Notes: generated from the sequence alone by a model not told the origin. Positions 48,995 through 57,836 are shown, counted from the stretch's first letter. The stretch: 64,000 nt of DNA from RYN-230 sp963713815 (GCA_963713815.1 CAVQNH010000005.1:62001-126000); one strand, 5' to 3'. Translations and numbers: made by a program.

Positions 48995-51067
48995 GTGACC
49001 ACGCCGGTGAGCATCCGCAAGCTCCTGATCGCCAACCGCGGCGAGATCGCGTCGCGGATCATCCGCACGGCCCGCGCGATGGACATCACCACGGTCGCGG
49101 TCTTCTCCGACCCCGACGCCGGGCTGCCCTACGTCGTCGAGGCTGATGAGTCCGTCCGGCTGCCCGGATCGGCCCCGGGCGAGACCTACCTGCGGGGCGA
49201 GGCGCTGATCGCCGCGGCCGCCGCGACCGGCGCGGACGCCGTGCACCCGGGGTACGGGTTCCTGTCGGAGAACGCCGGGTTCGCCCGGGCCTGCGCGGCG
49301 GCCGGGCTGACCTTCGTGGGGCCGTCACCCGGGGCCATCGAGGCCATGGGGTCCAAGACCGCCGCCAAGGAGCTCATGGCGGCCGCCGGCGTCCCCGTCC
49401 TGCCCGGCGCGGTCTTCGAGGAGGGGGCCGAGCCCGACCCCGCTGAGCTGCGCAAGGCCGCGGAGGACATCGGCTTTCCCGTGCTGGTCAAGGCGGCGTA
49501 CGGCGGCGGCGGCCGGGGCATGCGGATCGTCGCCAGCGCGGACGAGATCGCCGGGGCGGTGGCCAGCGCCCGCCGCGAGGCCGCGTCGGCGTTCGGCAAC
49601 GGCACGGTTTTCCTCGAACGGTTCGTGGAATCTCCCCGCCACATCGAGGTCCAGATCCTCGGTGACCAGGCCGGGACGGTGGCGCACCTGTTCGAGCGGG
49701 AGTGCTCGATCCAGCGCCGTTACCAGAAGATCATCGAGGAGGCGCCGTCCCCGGCCGTCGGCGAGGAGCTGCGGGCCGAGCTGTGCCGGGCCGCGGTCGC
49801 CGCGGGCCGGGCGATCGGCTATGCCGGCGCCGGGACCGTCGAGTTCGTGCTCGACTCGTCCGGGCGCTTCTACTTCCTGGAGGTCAACACCCGGCTGCAG
49901 GTCGAGCACCCGGTGACCGAGCTCATCACCGGCCTGGACCTGGTCCGGCTGCAGCTGGAGATCGCATCCGGCCAGCCGCTTCCGCCGCAGGTCACCGGGG
50001 CGGAGTTCACCGGCCACGCGATCGAGGCCCGGCTCTACGCCGAGGACGTGCCGGCCGGCTACCTGCCCGCGAGCGGCGACCTGCACACGTTCGAGATCAA
50101 CTTCTCTAACGGTCTTCGCGTGGACACTGGCTTCGCCTCGGGCACCCGGGTCAGCACGTTCTATGACTCGATGCTGGCCAAGGTGATCGGGTACGGCCCG
50201 ACCCGCGACGACGCGAGGCGGACGCTGGCCGGGGCGCTGTCGCGGGCCCGGCTGCATGGGGTCGTGACCAACCGGGACCTGCTGGTGGGCATCCTGCGCG
50301 AGCCGGAGTTCACCGCGGGCGCGATCGACACCGGCTACCTGGACCGGCACCGGCCTGCGGAGCTGTGCCCGGCCGGGGCGGAGGCCGGGCCCGTGCACCT
50401 GCTGGCCGTGGCCCTGGCCGGGCAGGCCCGGCGGCGCGCGGAGGCCCCGGTGCTGGCCACGCTGCCCTCGGGCTGGCGGAACAACCCGAGCGCCCCGCAG
50501 CGGGCCCGTTACGGGCTGGACGGCCGGCCCGCCGAGGTGACCTACCGCTTCGGCCGGGACGGGCCGCGGGCCGAGGTGGACGGGACCGACCTGGGCGACG
50601 TGGTGCTGCACGCCACCCGCCCGGCGCCCGCGCCTGCGGGGCTCGTGCGGATGCTGGTGGATCTCGAAGCCGGCGGGGTCCGCCGGGTCATCGACGTGAC
50701 CCAGGCCGGCGGCACGTTCTACGTGGACAGCGTGCTGGGGCACAGCGTGGTGACCGAAGCCGACCGCTTCCCCGACCCGGCGGCCGCGGCCCAGGCCGGC
50801 TCCCTGCTCGCGCCGATGCCCGGGACCGTCGTCCGCGTCGAGGCCGCCGTGGGCGACCACGTCAAGGCGGGCGCCGTGATCCTCGCCATCGAGGCCATGA
50901 AGATGGAGCACGCGATCCGCGCGCCCGTCCCGGGCATCGTCACCGAGCTCCCGGTCAGCGTCGGCACGCAGGTCGACAGCGGGTCGGTGCTCGCCGTCCT
51001 GGAGGAGCCCGTGGTGGAAGGGCCCGTGGTGGAAGGGCCCGTGGTGGAAGGGGGAGCCGGTGACTGA
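48995..51067 (+). CDS. Acyl-CoA carboxylase biotin carboxylase/carrier (alpha) subunit
   Basis: A 690-residue enzyme from a GTG behind AGGAGACACG. The N-terminal biotin carboxylase has KLLIANRGEIASRIIRTAR, HPGYGFLSENAGFA, the ATP-grasp loop KAAYGGGGRGMRIV, ERECSIQRRYQKIIEEAPSP and FLEVNTRLQVEHPVTE. The C-terminal carrier has MPGTVVRV and the biotinylation site AIEAMKMEHAIRA. The last residues are a PVVEG repeat (three exact 15-bp units, 51008-51052), probably non-essential. It overlaps the hydratase gene by 8 bp. Together with the beta subunit it carboxylates an enoyl-CoA. Confidence 0.92.
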   Translation: MTTPVSIRKLLIANRGEIASRIIRTARAMDITTVAVFSDPDAGLPYVVEADESVRLPGSAPGETYLRGEALIAAAAATGADAVHPGYGFLSENAGFARACAAAGLTFVGPSPGAIEAMGSKTAAKELMAAAGVPVLPGAVFEEGAEPDPAELRKAAEDIGFPVLVKAAYGGGGRGMRIVASADEIAGAVASARREAASAFGNGTVFLERFVESPRHIEVQILGDQAGTVAHLFERECSIQRRYQKIIEEAPSPAVGEELRAELCRAAVAAGRAIGYAGAGTVEFVLDSSGRFYFLEVNTRLQVEHPVTELITGLDLVRLQLEIASGQPLPPQVTGAEFTGHAIEARLYAEDVPAGYLPASGDLHTFEINFSNGLRVDTGFASGTRVSTFYDSMLAKVIGYGPTRDDARRTLAGALSRARLHGVVTNRDLLVGILREPEFTAGAIDTGYLDRHRPAELCPAGAEAGPVHLLAVALAGQARRRAEAPVLATLPSGWRNNPSAPQRARYGLDGRPAEVTYRFGRDGPRAEVDGTDLGDVVLHATRPAPAPAGLVRMLVDLEAGGVRRVIDVTQAGGTFYVDSVLGHSVVTEADRFPDPAAAAQAGSLLAPMPGTVVRVEAAVGDHVKAGAVILAIEAMKMEHAIRAPVPGIVTELPVSVGTQVDSGSVLAVLEEPVVEGPVVEGPVVEGGAGD
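51008..51052. repeat. 15-bp exact tandem repeat at the 3' end of the alpha subunit
   Basis: CCCGTGGTGGAAGGG three times in a row without change, encoding PVVEG units just before the stop codon. Confidence 0.9.
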
Positions 51068-51839
51068 CCCGGCCGGCGGGGATGTCGTGCGCTACGAGGT
51101 CGTGCGGGGCGTGGCCTGGCTGACCATCAACCGCCCGGAAGCCCGCAACGCCCTCAGCCAGGCGGTGCGCGACGGCCTGTTCGCCGGGGTGCGCCGGTTC
51201 AACGCCGACGACACGGCCAGGGTGCTGGTCCTCACCGGCGCGGGGGACCGGGCGTTCTGCGCTGGCGGTGACCTGAAGGAGATGGCGGACAGTTCGCTGA
51301 CCGTGCCGCCGCCGGACTTCCTGCCCCAGTTCGGCCGCAATATCAGCGTGGCCAAGCCGACGATCGCCGCGGTGAACGGGGTCGCGTACGCGGGCGGCTT
51401 CCTGCTGGCCCAGAACTGTGACCTGTGCGTGGCGGCCGAGTCCGCCCGCTTCGCCGTGACCGAGGCCAGGGTGGGCCGCGGCGCACCCTGGGCGGTGCCG
51501 CTGTCCTGGCTGGTGCCGCCCCGCATCGCCATGCAGATCCTGCTGACCGGCGACCCGCTCAGCGCCGCCCGGGCCTACGAGATCGGCCTGGTCAACGAGG
51601 TGGTGCCGGACGCCGGCCTGGTGCCCGCCGTGCAGGCGCTGGCCGAGCGCATTGCCTCCAACGCACCGCTGTCGGTCATGGCGGCCAAGCGGACGGCCTA
51701 CCTGTCGCTGCGGCACCGGCTGGAGGACGCGTACGCGGAAGCGGACCGGATCTGGGACCCGGTGTACCGCAGCGCGGACGCCCAGGAAGGCCCGGCAGCC
51801 TTCCGGGACAAGCGCACCCCCGTCTGGACCGGCCGCTGA
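51060..51839 (+). CDS. Enoyl-CoA hydratase/isomerase family protein
   Basis: A 259-residue crotonase. VAWLTINRPEARNALS, then VLVLTGAGDRAFCAGGDLKEM forms the first oxyanion-hole strand; AAVNGVAYAGGFLLAQNCDL follows with the second oxyanion glycine. At the position of the usual catalytic Glu pair, VTEARVGRGAPWAVPLSWLV keeps a Glu in the first position; the second is not obvious. GEIGLVNEVV-like YEIGLVNEVVPD and a helical C-terminus complete the fold. In an Atu-like pathway it would hydrate the carboxylated enoyl-CoA. GTG start overlaps the alpha subunit; its stop overlaps the next start by one base. Confidence 0.9.
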   Translation: MTDPAGGDVVRYEVVRGVAWLTINRPEARNALSQAVRDGLFAGVRRFNADDTARVLVLTGAGDRAFCAGGDLKEMADSSLTVPPPDFLPQFGRNISVAKPTIAAVNGVAYAGGFLLAQNCDLCVAAESARFAVTEARVGRGAPWAVPLSWLVPPRIAMQILLTGDPLSAARAYEIGLVNEVVPDAGLVPAVQALAERIASNAPLSVMAAKRTAYLSLRHRLEDAYAEADRIWDPVYRSADAQEGPAAFRDKRTPVWTGR

Positions 51840-52672
51840 TGCCCGCCGACCTCAGTGCCCTCACCGCCGACCTGGTGGCTGAGACGGCGTGGCTGGACGA
51901 GATCCTGGGGGCGCTGCCCCCGGCCCAATGGCAGCTGCGCACGCCCGCCCCCGGCTGGACCATCGCCGATCAGGTCAGCCACCTCGCCTACTTCGACGAG
52001 GCGACCCTGCTGTCGATCCGCGACCCGGAGTTGTTCCGCCGCGACGCCGGGGTCCTGACCGGGCGGGGCAGCGACTTCCCCGACCAGATCGCCGCCGAGT
52101 ACCGTCACCTCGGCGCGGCCGAACTGCTGCGCTGGTTCCGGAGCGCCCGCCAGGCTCTGCTCGACGGCTACGCCTGCATCGACCCCGCCGCCCGGCTGCC
52201 CTGGTACGGCCTGGACATGGGGCCTGCGTCGTCGGTCACGGCCCGGCTGATGGAAACCTGGGCGCACGGCCAGGACATCGCCGACACCCTGGGTATCCAG
52301 CGGCCGGCCACCAGCCGGCTGCGGCACGTCGCGCACCTCGGCGTGCGCAGCCTGCCCTACAGCTACGCGGTCAACGGCCTGCCGCGGCCGGACGCCCCGA
52401 TCCGGGTCGAGCTCGCGGCGCCGGACGGCGGCCAGTGGACCTGGGGGCCCGAGGACGCCGCCGACCAGGTCCGCGGCACCGCGCTCGACTTCTGCCTCGT
52501 GGTCACCCAGCGGCGGCACCGTACCGACACCGGGCTGGTGATCACCGGCCAGACCGCCGGCCAGTGGATGGCCATCGCGCAGGCCTTCGCCGGGGGGGCC
52601 GGGCGGGGACGGCCGCCGCTCAGTGCTACCAGGACCAGGGCGACCCCGCCGCAGGGAGGGACGCCGGCATGA
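51839..52672 (+). CDS. TIGR03084-type maleylpyruvate-isomerase-like metal-binding protein
   Basis: A 277-residue protein. Residues 1-150 form a DinB/mycothiol-dependent-isomerase N-like four-helix domain: LPPAQWQLRTPAPGWTIADQ then VSHLAYFDEATLLSI (His near the helix end) and TARLMETWAHGQDIADTLG (Glu and His), a metal-binding H-x3-E-x3-H-like set. A C-terminal domain has VELAAPDGGQWTWGPEDAAD. I associate it with the TIGR03084 family, frequently placed beside AtuA. Thiol-dependent isomerisation is the family idea; the actual reaction is unknown. Overlaps both neighbours (TGATG, ATGA). Confidence 0.8.
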   Translation: MPADLSALTADLVAETAWLDEILGALPPAQWQLRTPAPGWTIADQVSHLAYFDEATLLSIRDPELFRRDAGVLTGRGSDFPDQIAAEYRHLGAAELLRWFRSARQALLDGYACIDPAARLPWYGLDMGPASSVTARLMETWAHGQDIADTLGIQRPATSRLRHVAHLGVRSLPYSYAVNGLPRPDAPIRVELAAPDGGQWTWGPEDAADQVRGTALDFCLVVTQRRHRTDTGLVITGQTAGQWMAIAQAFAGGAGRGRPPLSATRTRATPPQGGTPA

Positions 52673-54580
52673 CGGCACCCCGGATTCAGCCAGCCCAGAC
52701 TCAGGCAGCCCAGACTCAGGCAGCCCAGACTCAGGCAGCCCCGATTCAGCCAGCACCGCGCCGCCCGGTCCGGATCGCGAACTCGTCCGGCTTCTACGGT
52801 GACCGCGCCGCCGCGGCCCGCGAGATGGTCGAGGGCGGCCCCATCGACGTCCTCACCGGCGACTACCTCGCCGAGCTGACCATGCTGATCCTGTGGAAGG
52901 CCCAGCAGAAGGACCCGTCCGCGGGTTACGCCCGTACCGTGCTCACCCAGCTGGAGCACGTGCTCGGCACCTGCCTGGACCGCGGCATCAAGATCGTCAA
53001 CAACGCGGGCGGCCTCAACCCCGCCGGCCTGGCCCGGGAGTTCGGGGTGCTGGCCGGGCGCCTCGGCCTGCACCCCGCCATCGCCTACGTCACCGGGGAC
53101 GACCTGCTGCCCCGTCTGGACAGCCTGGTCGCCGGCGGGCAGGCCCTGGCCCACCTCGACACCGGCCAGCCGCTGGCCGGGGCGGGCGGCAAGCCGGTCA
53201 CGGCCAACGCCTACCTCGGTGGCTGGGGCATCACCGAGGCCCTCGCCGCCGGCGCCGACATCGTGGTCTGCCCGCGGGTCACCGATGCCTCGCTGGTCAC
53301 CGGCCCCGCCGCGTGGTGGCACGGCTGGCGCCGGGAAGACTTCGGCCCGCTGGCCGGGGCCGTGGTCGCGGGCCACGTCATCGAGTGCGGCCCGCAGGCC
53401 ACCGGGGGCAACTACTCCTTCCTGGACGAGATCCGCGACCGCCGCTACCCCGGCTTCCCGATCGCCGAGGTCGCGGCCGACGGCAGCAGCGTGATCACCA
53501 AGCACCCGGGCACCGGCGGCCTGGTCTCCCCGGGCACGGTCACGGCCCAGCTGCTCTACGAGATCGCCGGGCCTGGCTACGCCAACCCGGACGTCGTCGC
53601 GCACTTCGACACGATCCGGCTCGAGCAGGACGGCCCGGACCGGGTGCGGATCTCCGGCACCCGGGGGAGCCCGCCGCCGGCCACGGCCAAGGTGGCGATC
53701 AATTTCCTGGGTGGCTACCGGAACACGATGACGCTGGTGCTGACCGGGCTGGACATCGAGGAGAAGGCCGTCTGGGCGGAGCAGGAGCTGTTCGCCATCC
53801 TGGGCGGCCGCGACCAGTTCGCCGACGTCGATGTCCGGCTGCTGCGCTTCGACCGGCCCGACGCGCCCACGAACGAGCAGGCCACCGCGCACCTGCGGAT
53901 CACGGTCAAGGACCCCGACCCGCGCAAGGTGGGCCGCCGCTTCTCCAACGCGACGATGGAGCTGGCCCTCGGCGGGTACGCGGGCTTCCACACCACGACC
54001 CCGCCGACGCCGGAGAGCGCGTACGGCGTCTACTGGCCCGCGCTCGTGCCCGCCGGCGAGGTGCCGCACGCGGCGGTGCTGCCGGACGGCACGACCGTAC
54101 CGATAACGCCCACCGTCCCGGCGCCGTCAGCGGTATCAGCCGCTCCGGGCGCGGCCGATCCGGAGGCGGCTGACCAGGAGGCGGCCGACTGGGCGGCCGG
54201 GCGCGGCCGATCCGTGGCCCGCGGGCACGCCCACCGTCGTCGCGCCCCTGGGCCGGATCTGCGCGGCCCGGTCCGGCGACAAGGGCGGCAACGCGAACGT
54301 CGGGATCTGGACCCGCGACCCCGCCGCCTACCCGTGGCTGCGCGGCTACCTCACCGTCGAGCGGCTGCGCACGCTGCTGCCCGAGTGTGCCCCGCTCGAC
54401 GTCCGCCGGTTCGAGCTGCCCAACCTCAGCGCGCTCAACTTCGTCATCGCGGGCCTGCTGGGGGAGGGTGTGGCCTCCTCGACCCGGCCCGACCCCCAGG
54501 CCAAGGGCCTGGGCGAGTACCTGCGTTCCCGTTACGCCGAGATCCCGGCGGCCCTGCTCGGACGGAGCGCGGGTGACTAG
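52669..54580 (+). CDS. AtuA-like acyclic terpene utilisation protein, frameshifted between its two domains
   Basis: The main DUF1446 domain begins after a 25-residue repeat: VRIANSSGFYGDRAAAAREM, MLILWKAQQKDPSAGYARTV, then VCPRVTDASLVTGPAAWWHG and VIECGPQATGGNYSF. It ends near residue 490. A linker of Ala/Asp/Glu repeats (ADPEAADQEAADWAA) follows, where the frame is lost near 54200. One frame over, the C-terminal domain is clear: APLGRICAARSGDKGGNANV, GIWTRDPAAYPWLRGYL and ALNFVIAGLLGEGVASS, ending at 54580. AtuA is required for citronellol/geraniol breakdown in pseudomonads, but its reaction is not established. Context is the acyl-CoA cluster. Confidence 0.82.
52681..52755. repeat. 15-bp tandem repeat in the AtuA N-terminus
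   Basis: Three exact CAGACTCAGGCAGCC units (52696-52740) flanked on each side by a degenerate copy. They encode QTQAA-type units before the conserved domain, a poorly ordered extension. Confidence 0.88.
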
Positions 54581-55304
54581 CGCCGCCGCCGGGCCCACCC
54601 CAGCGGGCCAGCCGGGGGAGCAGCGCTCACCGGGCCAGCAGCCACCAGACCAGCGGCGGCGCGATCCCCTCCGGCGGCAGCGGATCCTCACCGCGGCCGC
54701 CAAGCTGGTCGCGGAGCGCGGCTACCACGACGTCGGCATGGCGGACATCGGTGCGGCGGCCGGCATCACCGGCCCGGCCATCTACCGGCATTTCGACGGG
54801 AAGTCCGCGGTCCTGGTCGCGATGTTCGACCACGTGATCGACGACCTGTCCGGCGAGGCCAGTGAGATCGTCGCCACCGGCGGCGACGCCCTGGCCACGC
54901 TGCGCGGGCTTATCCAGACCCAGGTCCGGTTCGTGCTCCGCGACCGCACGCTGGCGCAGGTCTACCACAACGAGGTGGCCAACCTCCCCGAGGAAGACCG
55001 GCACCGGCTGCGCCGCAAGCAGCGCCTGTACATCGAGGAGTGGGTGCACGTCCTGGCCCAGCTCCGCCCCGACGCCGGGGACGCCACCGTCCGGGCCCTG
55101 GTACACGCCGCGGTCGGCGCGATCCAGTCCGTGCTCTTCTACCGGAGCGGCCTGGCCGACGATCAGCTGGCCGGACTTATGTCGTCCGTCGCCGAGACGT
55201 CCATGTTCGCGCCGCTGCTCGCCCGGGGGGACGACCCCCCGCCCCGCCTTCCCGGGGGACTACCCCCCGACCCCCGTGAAGCCAGCCCGGAGATGACCCG
55301 ATGA
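54573..55304 (+). CDS. TetR family regulator of the acyl-CoA cluster
   Basis: A 243-residue TetR protein. After a Gln/Pro-rich start, the DNA-binding part reads RRQRILTAAAKLVAERGYHD, then ADIGAAAGITGPAIYRHFDG. The ligand domain contains FVLRDRTLAQVYHNEVANLP and VHAAVGAIQSVLFY. The last 25 residues come from the dispersed palindromic DNA repeat (LARGDDPPPRLPGGLPPDP). GTG at 54573 overlaps the AtuA stop. It probably responds to a pathway acyl-CoA and binds the palindrome at 47205. Helix-turn-helix assignment is sound; ligand is inferred. Confidence 0.88.
   Translation: MTSAAAGPTPAGQPGEQRSPGQQPPDQRRRDPLRRQRILTAAAKLVAERGYHDVGMADIGAAAGITGPAIYRHFDGKSAVLVAMFDHVIDDLSGEASEIVATGGDALATLRGLIQTQVRFVLRDRTLAQVYHNEVANLPEEDRHRLRRKQRLYIEEWVHVLAQLRPDAGDATVRALVHAAVGAIQSVLFYRSGLADDQLAGLMSSVAETSMFAPLLARGDDPPPRLPGGLPPDPREASPEMTR
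55221..55269. repeat. Dispersed palindromic repeat, copy B, in the tetR 3' end
   Basis: 49 bp with two hairpins, GGGGGG-acga-CCCCCC and GGGGG-acta-CCCCC, in the same order and spacing as 28447-28494; I count about four mismatches and one length difference. The copy is read through in frame. Confidence 0.75.
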
Positions 55305-56311
55305 GCCCCGCCCCGCGCGCCTCGCTCGACCTCTACGCGTCACCCGGGCTGTGGCTGGACGAGGCGGTCGCGGTGGCCACGGCCGCGGAGTCGGCCGGGT
55401 TCGGCGGCTTGTGGACGCTGGAGGCGCACACCGAGCCGTTCCTGCCGCTGGCCCTGGCCGCCGAGCACACGTCCCGGATCGAGCTGGGCACGGCCGTCGC
55501 CCTGGCCCTGGTCCGCAACCCGATGATCGTCGCCCACCAGGCCCACGAGCTCAACCGCTACGCGGGCGGCCGGTTCAACCTCGGCCTCGGCCCGCAGGTC
55601 GGCGCGCACATCACCCGGCGGTTCGGGGCACCGTTCGACCATCCCGCCGAGCGGATGAGCGAGTTCGTCGAGGCCCTGCGGGCCATCTGGCGCTGCTGGA
55701 ATGACGGGGAGCCGCTGGACTTCCACGGCCGGTACTACCGGCACGACCTGATGACGCCCGCGTTCGATCCAGGGCCATCCGGAGTCGGTGAGCCACACGT
55801 CCTCCTCGCCGCGGTCGGGCCGCGGATGACCGCTGCGGCCTGCGCGGTCGCCGACGGGCTCATCGCGCACCCGCTCACCTCGCGCCGGGTGGCGCAGGAG
55901 CAGCTCAGGCCCCGGATCGCCGGGGCGGCCCGGCCTGGCTTCGAGCTGTCCTGCCCGGTCCTCGTGATCACCGGGCGCAGCGACGCCGATCTGGACGAGG
56001 CCCGCACCGCGGTGCGCCGGCAGATCGCGTTCTACGCCTCGACTCCCGCCTATCGCAGCGTGCTGGAGCTCTACGGGTCGGGTGATCTCGCCGACCGGCT
56101 CCGGGCCATGTCCCGCGCCGGGGAGTGGGACGCGATGACCGGCCTGATCCCGGACGACCTGCTGCGCGAGTTCAGCGTCGAAGCCCCGGCCGGATCGCTG
56201 GCCGGGGCGCTGCACGAGCGGTTCGACGGCGTGCTCGACCGGATCATGATCTACGCGCCGTACCCGGTCCCGGGCGACCTCTGGGCCGAGGCGGGGCTCG
56301 GCGCGGCCTGA
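55301..56311 (+). CDS. LLM-class F420-dependent oxidoreductase
   Basis: A 336-residue luciferase-like TIM barrel. SLDLYASPGLWLDEAVAVAT, GFGGLWTLEAHTEPFLPLAL, RIELGTAVALALVRNPMIVA and RFNLGLGPQVGAHITRRFGA are typical of the TIGR03617-type branch that uses coenzyme F420. The later part has GEPHVLLAAVGPRMTAAACA and a Cys/Val-rich strand. ATG overlaps the tetR stop by four bases, so it is the last gene of the acyl-CoA operon. It may reduce or oxidise an unsaturated acyl intermediate with F420; substrate is inferred only. Confidence 0.85.
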   Translation: MSPAPRASLDLYASPGLWLDEAVAVATAAESAGFGGLWTLEAHTEPFLPLALAAEHTSRIELGTAVALALVRNPMIVAHQAHELNRYAGGRFNLGLGPQVGAHITRRFGAPFDHPAERMSEFVEALRAIWRCWNDGEPLDFHGRYYRHDLMTPAFDPGPSGVGEPHVLLAAVGPRMTAAACAVADGLIAHPLTSRRVAQEQLRPRIAGAARPGFELSCPVLVITGRSDADLDEARTAVRRQIAFYASTPAYRSVLELYGSGDLADRLRAMSRAGEWDAMTGLIPDDLLREFSVEAPAGSLAGALHERFDGVLDRIMIYAPYPVPGDLWAEAGLGAA

Positions 56312-56374
56312 ACCGCCCCCGCCCGGACCAGGATCCGCTGCGCGACGATCGTGGCGACCAGGTCCGTGGGCGGG

Positions 56375-56677
56375 TCAGCTCGCGCCGACGATGCCGTCGT
56401 CGGTGCGGATCTCACCGGCGCCTGGCACCAGGGCCGTCACCCGGGCGGGGACATGGGTGATGCCCGCCGGGCCGAGGAACCCGCTCAGCGGGTGGGTGAT
56501 GTCCGGGCGGTTCGTGGCCCGCTGGTGTGAGCGGATCCGCTCGGTGAAGTAGCCCGCCGGATCCACCAGCGTGACCTGGACGGCCGGCGCGAGCTGCAGG
56601 GCGCACATCAGCCCCGCGTATCCTGCGCCGATCACGATGACATGCTGACCGGACAGTGCGTTTGTGGTCGTCGTCAT
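56375..56677 (-). pseudogene. NAD(P)/FAD oxidoreductase, truncated to its N-terminus
   Basis: From the ATG at 56677 only 100 residues remain: HVIVIGAGYAGLMCALQLAP is the FAD-binding dinucleotide motif, followed by VQVTLVDPAGYFTERIRSHQ and LSGFLGPAGITHVPARVTAL. The frame then stops at 56375. Normal members are about 380-400 residues, and the rest is not found before the LLM gene ends at 56311. In many actinomycetes a full-length relative lies beside sigJ, as here, so this looks like a deletion remnant. Any product would lack the NAD domain. Confidence 0.72.
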
Positions 56678-56764
56678 GGATTGAGGACGGACGGGCTGAG
56701 GCGGATGTGACCAGGGCGCCGGCCCGGGCCGGCCGCGGGGTCCTGCGGACCCGGCAGGGCCTGA

Positions 56765-56791
56765 TGTCACATGGGGCCGGCCTGGATCGTC
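56765..56791 (+). promoter_or_regulatory. ECF41-type autoregulated promoter of sigJ
   Basis: TGTCACA at 56765-56771 and CGTC at 56788-56791 are separated by exactly 16 nt. This is the promoter pattern described for ECF41 sigma factors (TGTCACA-N16-CGTC). It lies 49 bp before the sigJ ATG at 56841, as expected for self-activation. Confidence 0.82.
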
Positions 56792-56840
56792 CAGGACAGG
56801 ACGGTGCATACGGCCGGCGGGCACGGCGGAGGAGGCTGGG

Positions 56841-57797
56841 ATGACGGGTTCGGGCGGGACGCGGCAGGACGAGCTGGCCGCGGAGTACACGCGTATCCGG
56901 CCCCGGCTGCTGCGGGCCGCCTACGCCATGCTCGGCACCTGGGCCGACGCGGAGGACGTCGTGGCCGACAGCTGGCTCCGGCTGGCCGCGGCCGACCAGC
57001 GGGACCCGGTGGCCGACGTCGAGGCCTGGGCCGTGGTCGCGGTGTCACGCCGCGCCCTGGACGTGCTGCGATCGGCCCGGGTCCAGCGCGAAGCCTATGT
57101 CGGCCCGTGGCTCCCCGAGCCCCTCGTCGAGCGGCTGCCGGGCCCGGCCGGCCCGGATGGCGTGGGGGTGTCAGCCGATCTGTCCGACCCGGCCGACCGG
57201 GTGACGCTCGACGAGAGCGTCAGCTACGCCCTGATGGTGGTGCTGGAGACGCTGACCCCGGCCGAGCGCACGGCCTTCGTCCTGCACGACCTGTTCGGCG
57301 TCCCGTTCACGGAGGTGGCCGGGGTGGTGGGGCGCGGCCCGGCCGCGGTGCGCCAGCTGGCCGCCCGGGCGCGCGCGCATGTCCGGGCCGGGGCACCGCG
57401 GATGACGGTCAGCTCCGGCGAGCACCAGGACACCGTGGACGCGTTCTTCCGGGCGGCCGCCGGGGGTGACATCGCGGGCCTGGTTGCGGTGCTGGATCCC
57501 GACGTCGTCGTGACCAGCGATGGGGGTGGCCAGGCGCAGGCGGCCCGCCGCCCGGTCCGGGGCGCCGAGCGGGCCGCCCGGTTCCTGGTCGGCGTGGCCG
57601 CCAAGATCCGCGCCGACCAGCGCGTGGTCCCGATGACCGTCAACGGCGGGCCCGGCCTGGCCCTGGTCGACCCGGATGGAACCGCCAGCCTGGTCGGCGC
57701 CCTCACCGTGGCGGAGGGGCGCATCCTGCGCGTGGATCTCCTGGTCGCCCCGGCCAAGCTGGCCGGGGCCCGGTTCACCGCTGGCCCGCGCGGCTAG
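56841..57797 (+). CDS. sigJ: ECF41 family RNA polymerase sigma factor SigJ-like
   Basis: A 318-residue ECF41 sigma factor. Region 2: LLRAAYAMLGTWADAEDVVA then DSWLRLAAADQRDPVADVEA; linker YVGPWLPEPLVERLPGPAGP; region 4: VVLETLTPAERTAFVLHDLF then GVPFTEVAGVVGRGPAAVRQ. A C-terminal SnoaL-like domain follows (VDAFFRAAAGGDIAGLVAVL, DVVVTSDGGGQ), which in this group regulates activity without an anti-sigma factor. ATG has GAGGAGGCTGGG upstream. The promoter carries its own recognition sequence. The usual partner oxidoreductase is truncated next door. Confidence 0.92.
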   Translation: MTGSGGTRQDELAAEYTRIRPRLLRAAYAMLGTWADAEDVVADSWLRLAAADQRDPVADVEAWAVVAVSRRALDVLRSARVQREAYVGPWLPEPLVERLPGPAGPDGVGVSADLSDPADRVTLDESVSYALMVVLETLTPAERTAFVLHDLFGVPFTEVAGVVGRGPAAVRQLAARARAHVRAGAPRMTVSSGEHQDTVDAFFRAAAGGDIAGLVAVLDPDVVVTSDGGGQAQAARRPVRGAERAARFLVGVAAKIRADQRVVPMTVNGGPGLALVDPDGTASLVGALTVAEGRILRVDLLVAPAKLAGARFTAGPRG

Positions 57798-57836
57798 CCC
57801 GGCGGCCGGATTCGCCGGCCCGCGGGGCAGCCGCAC

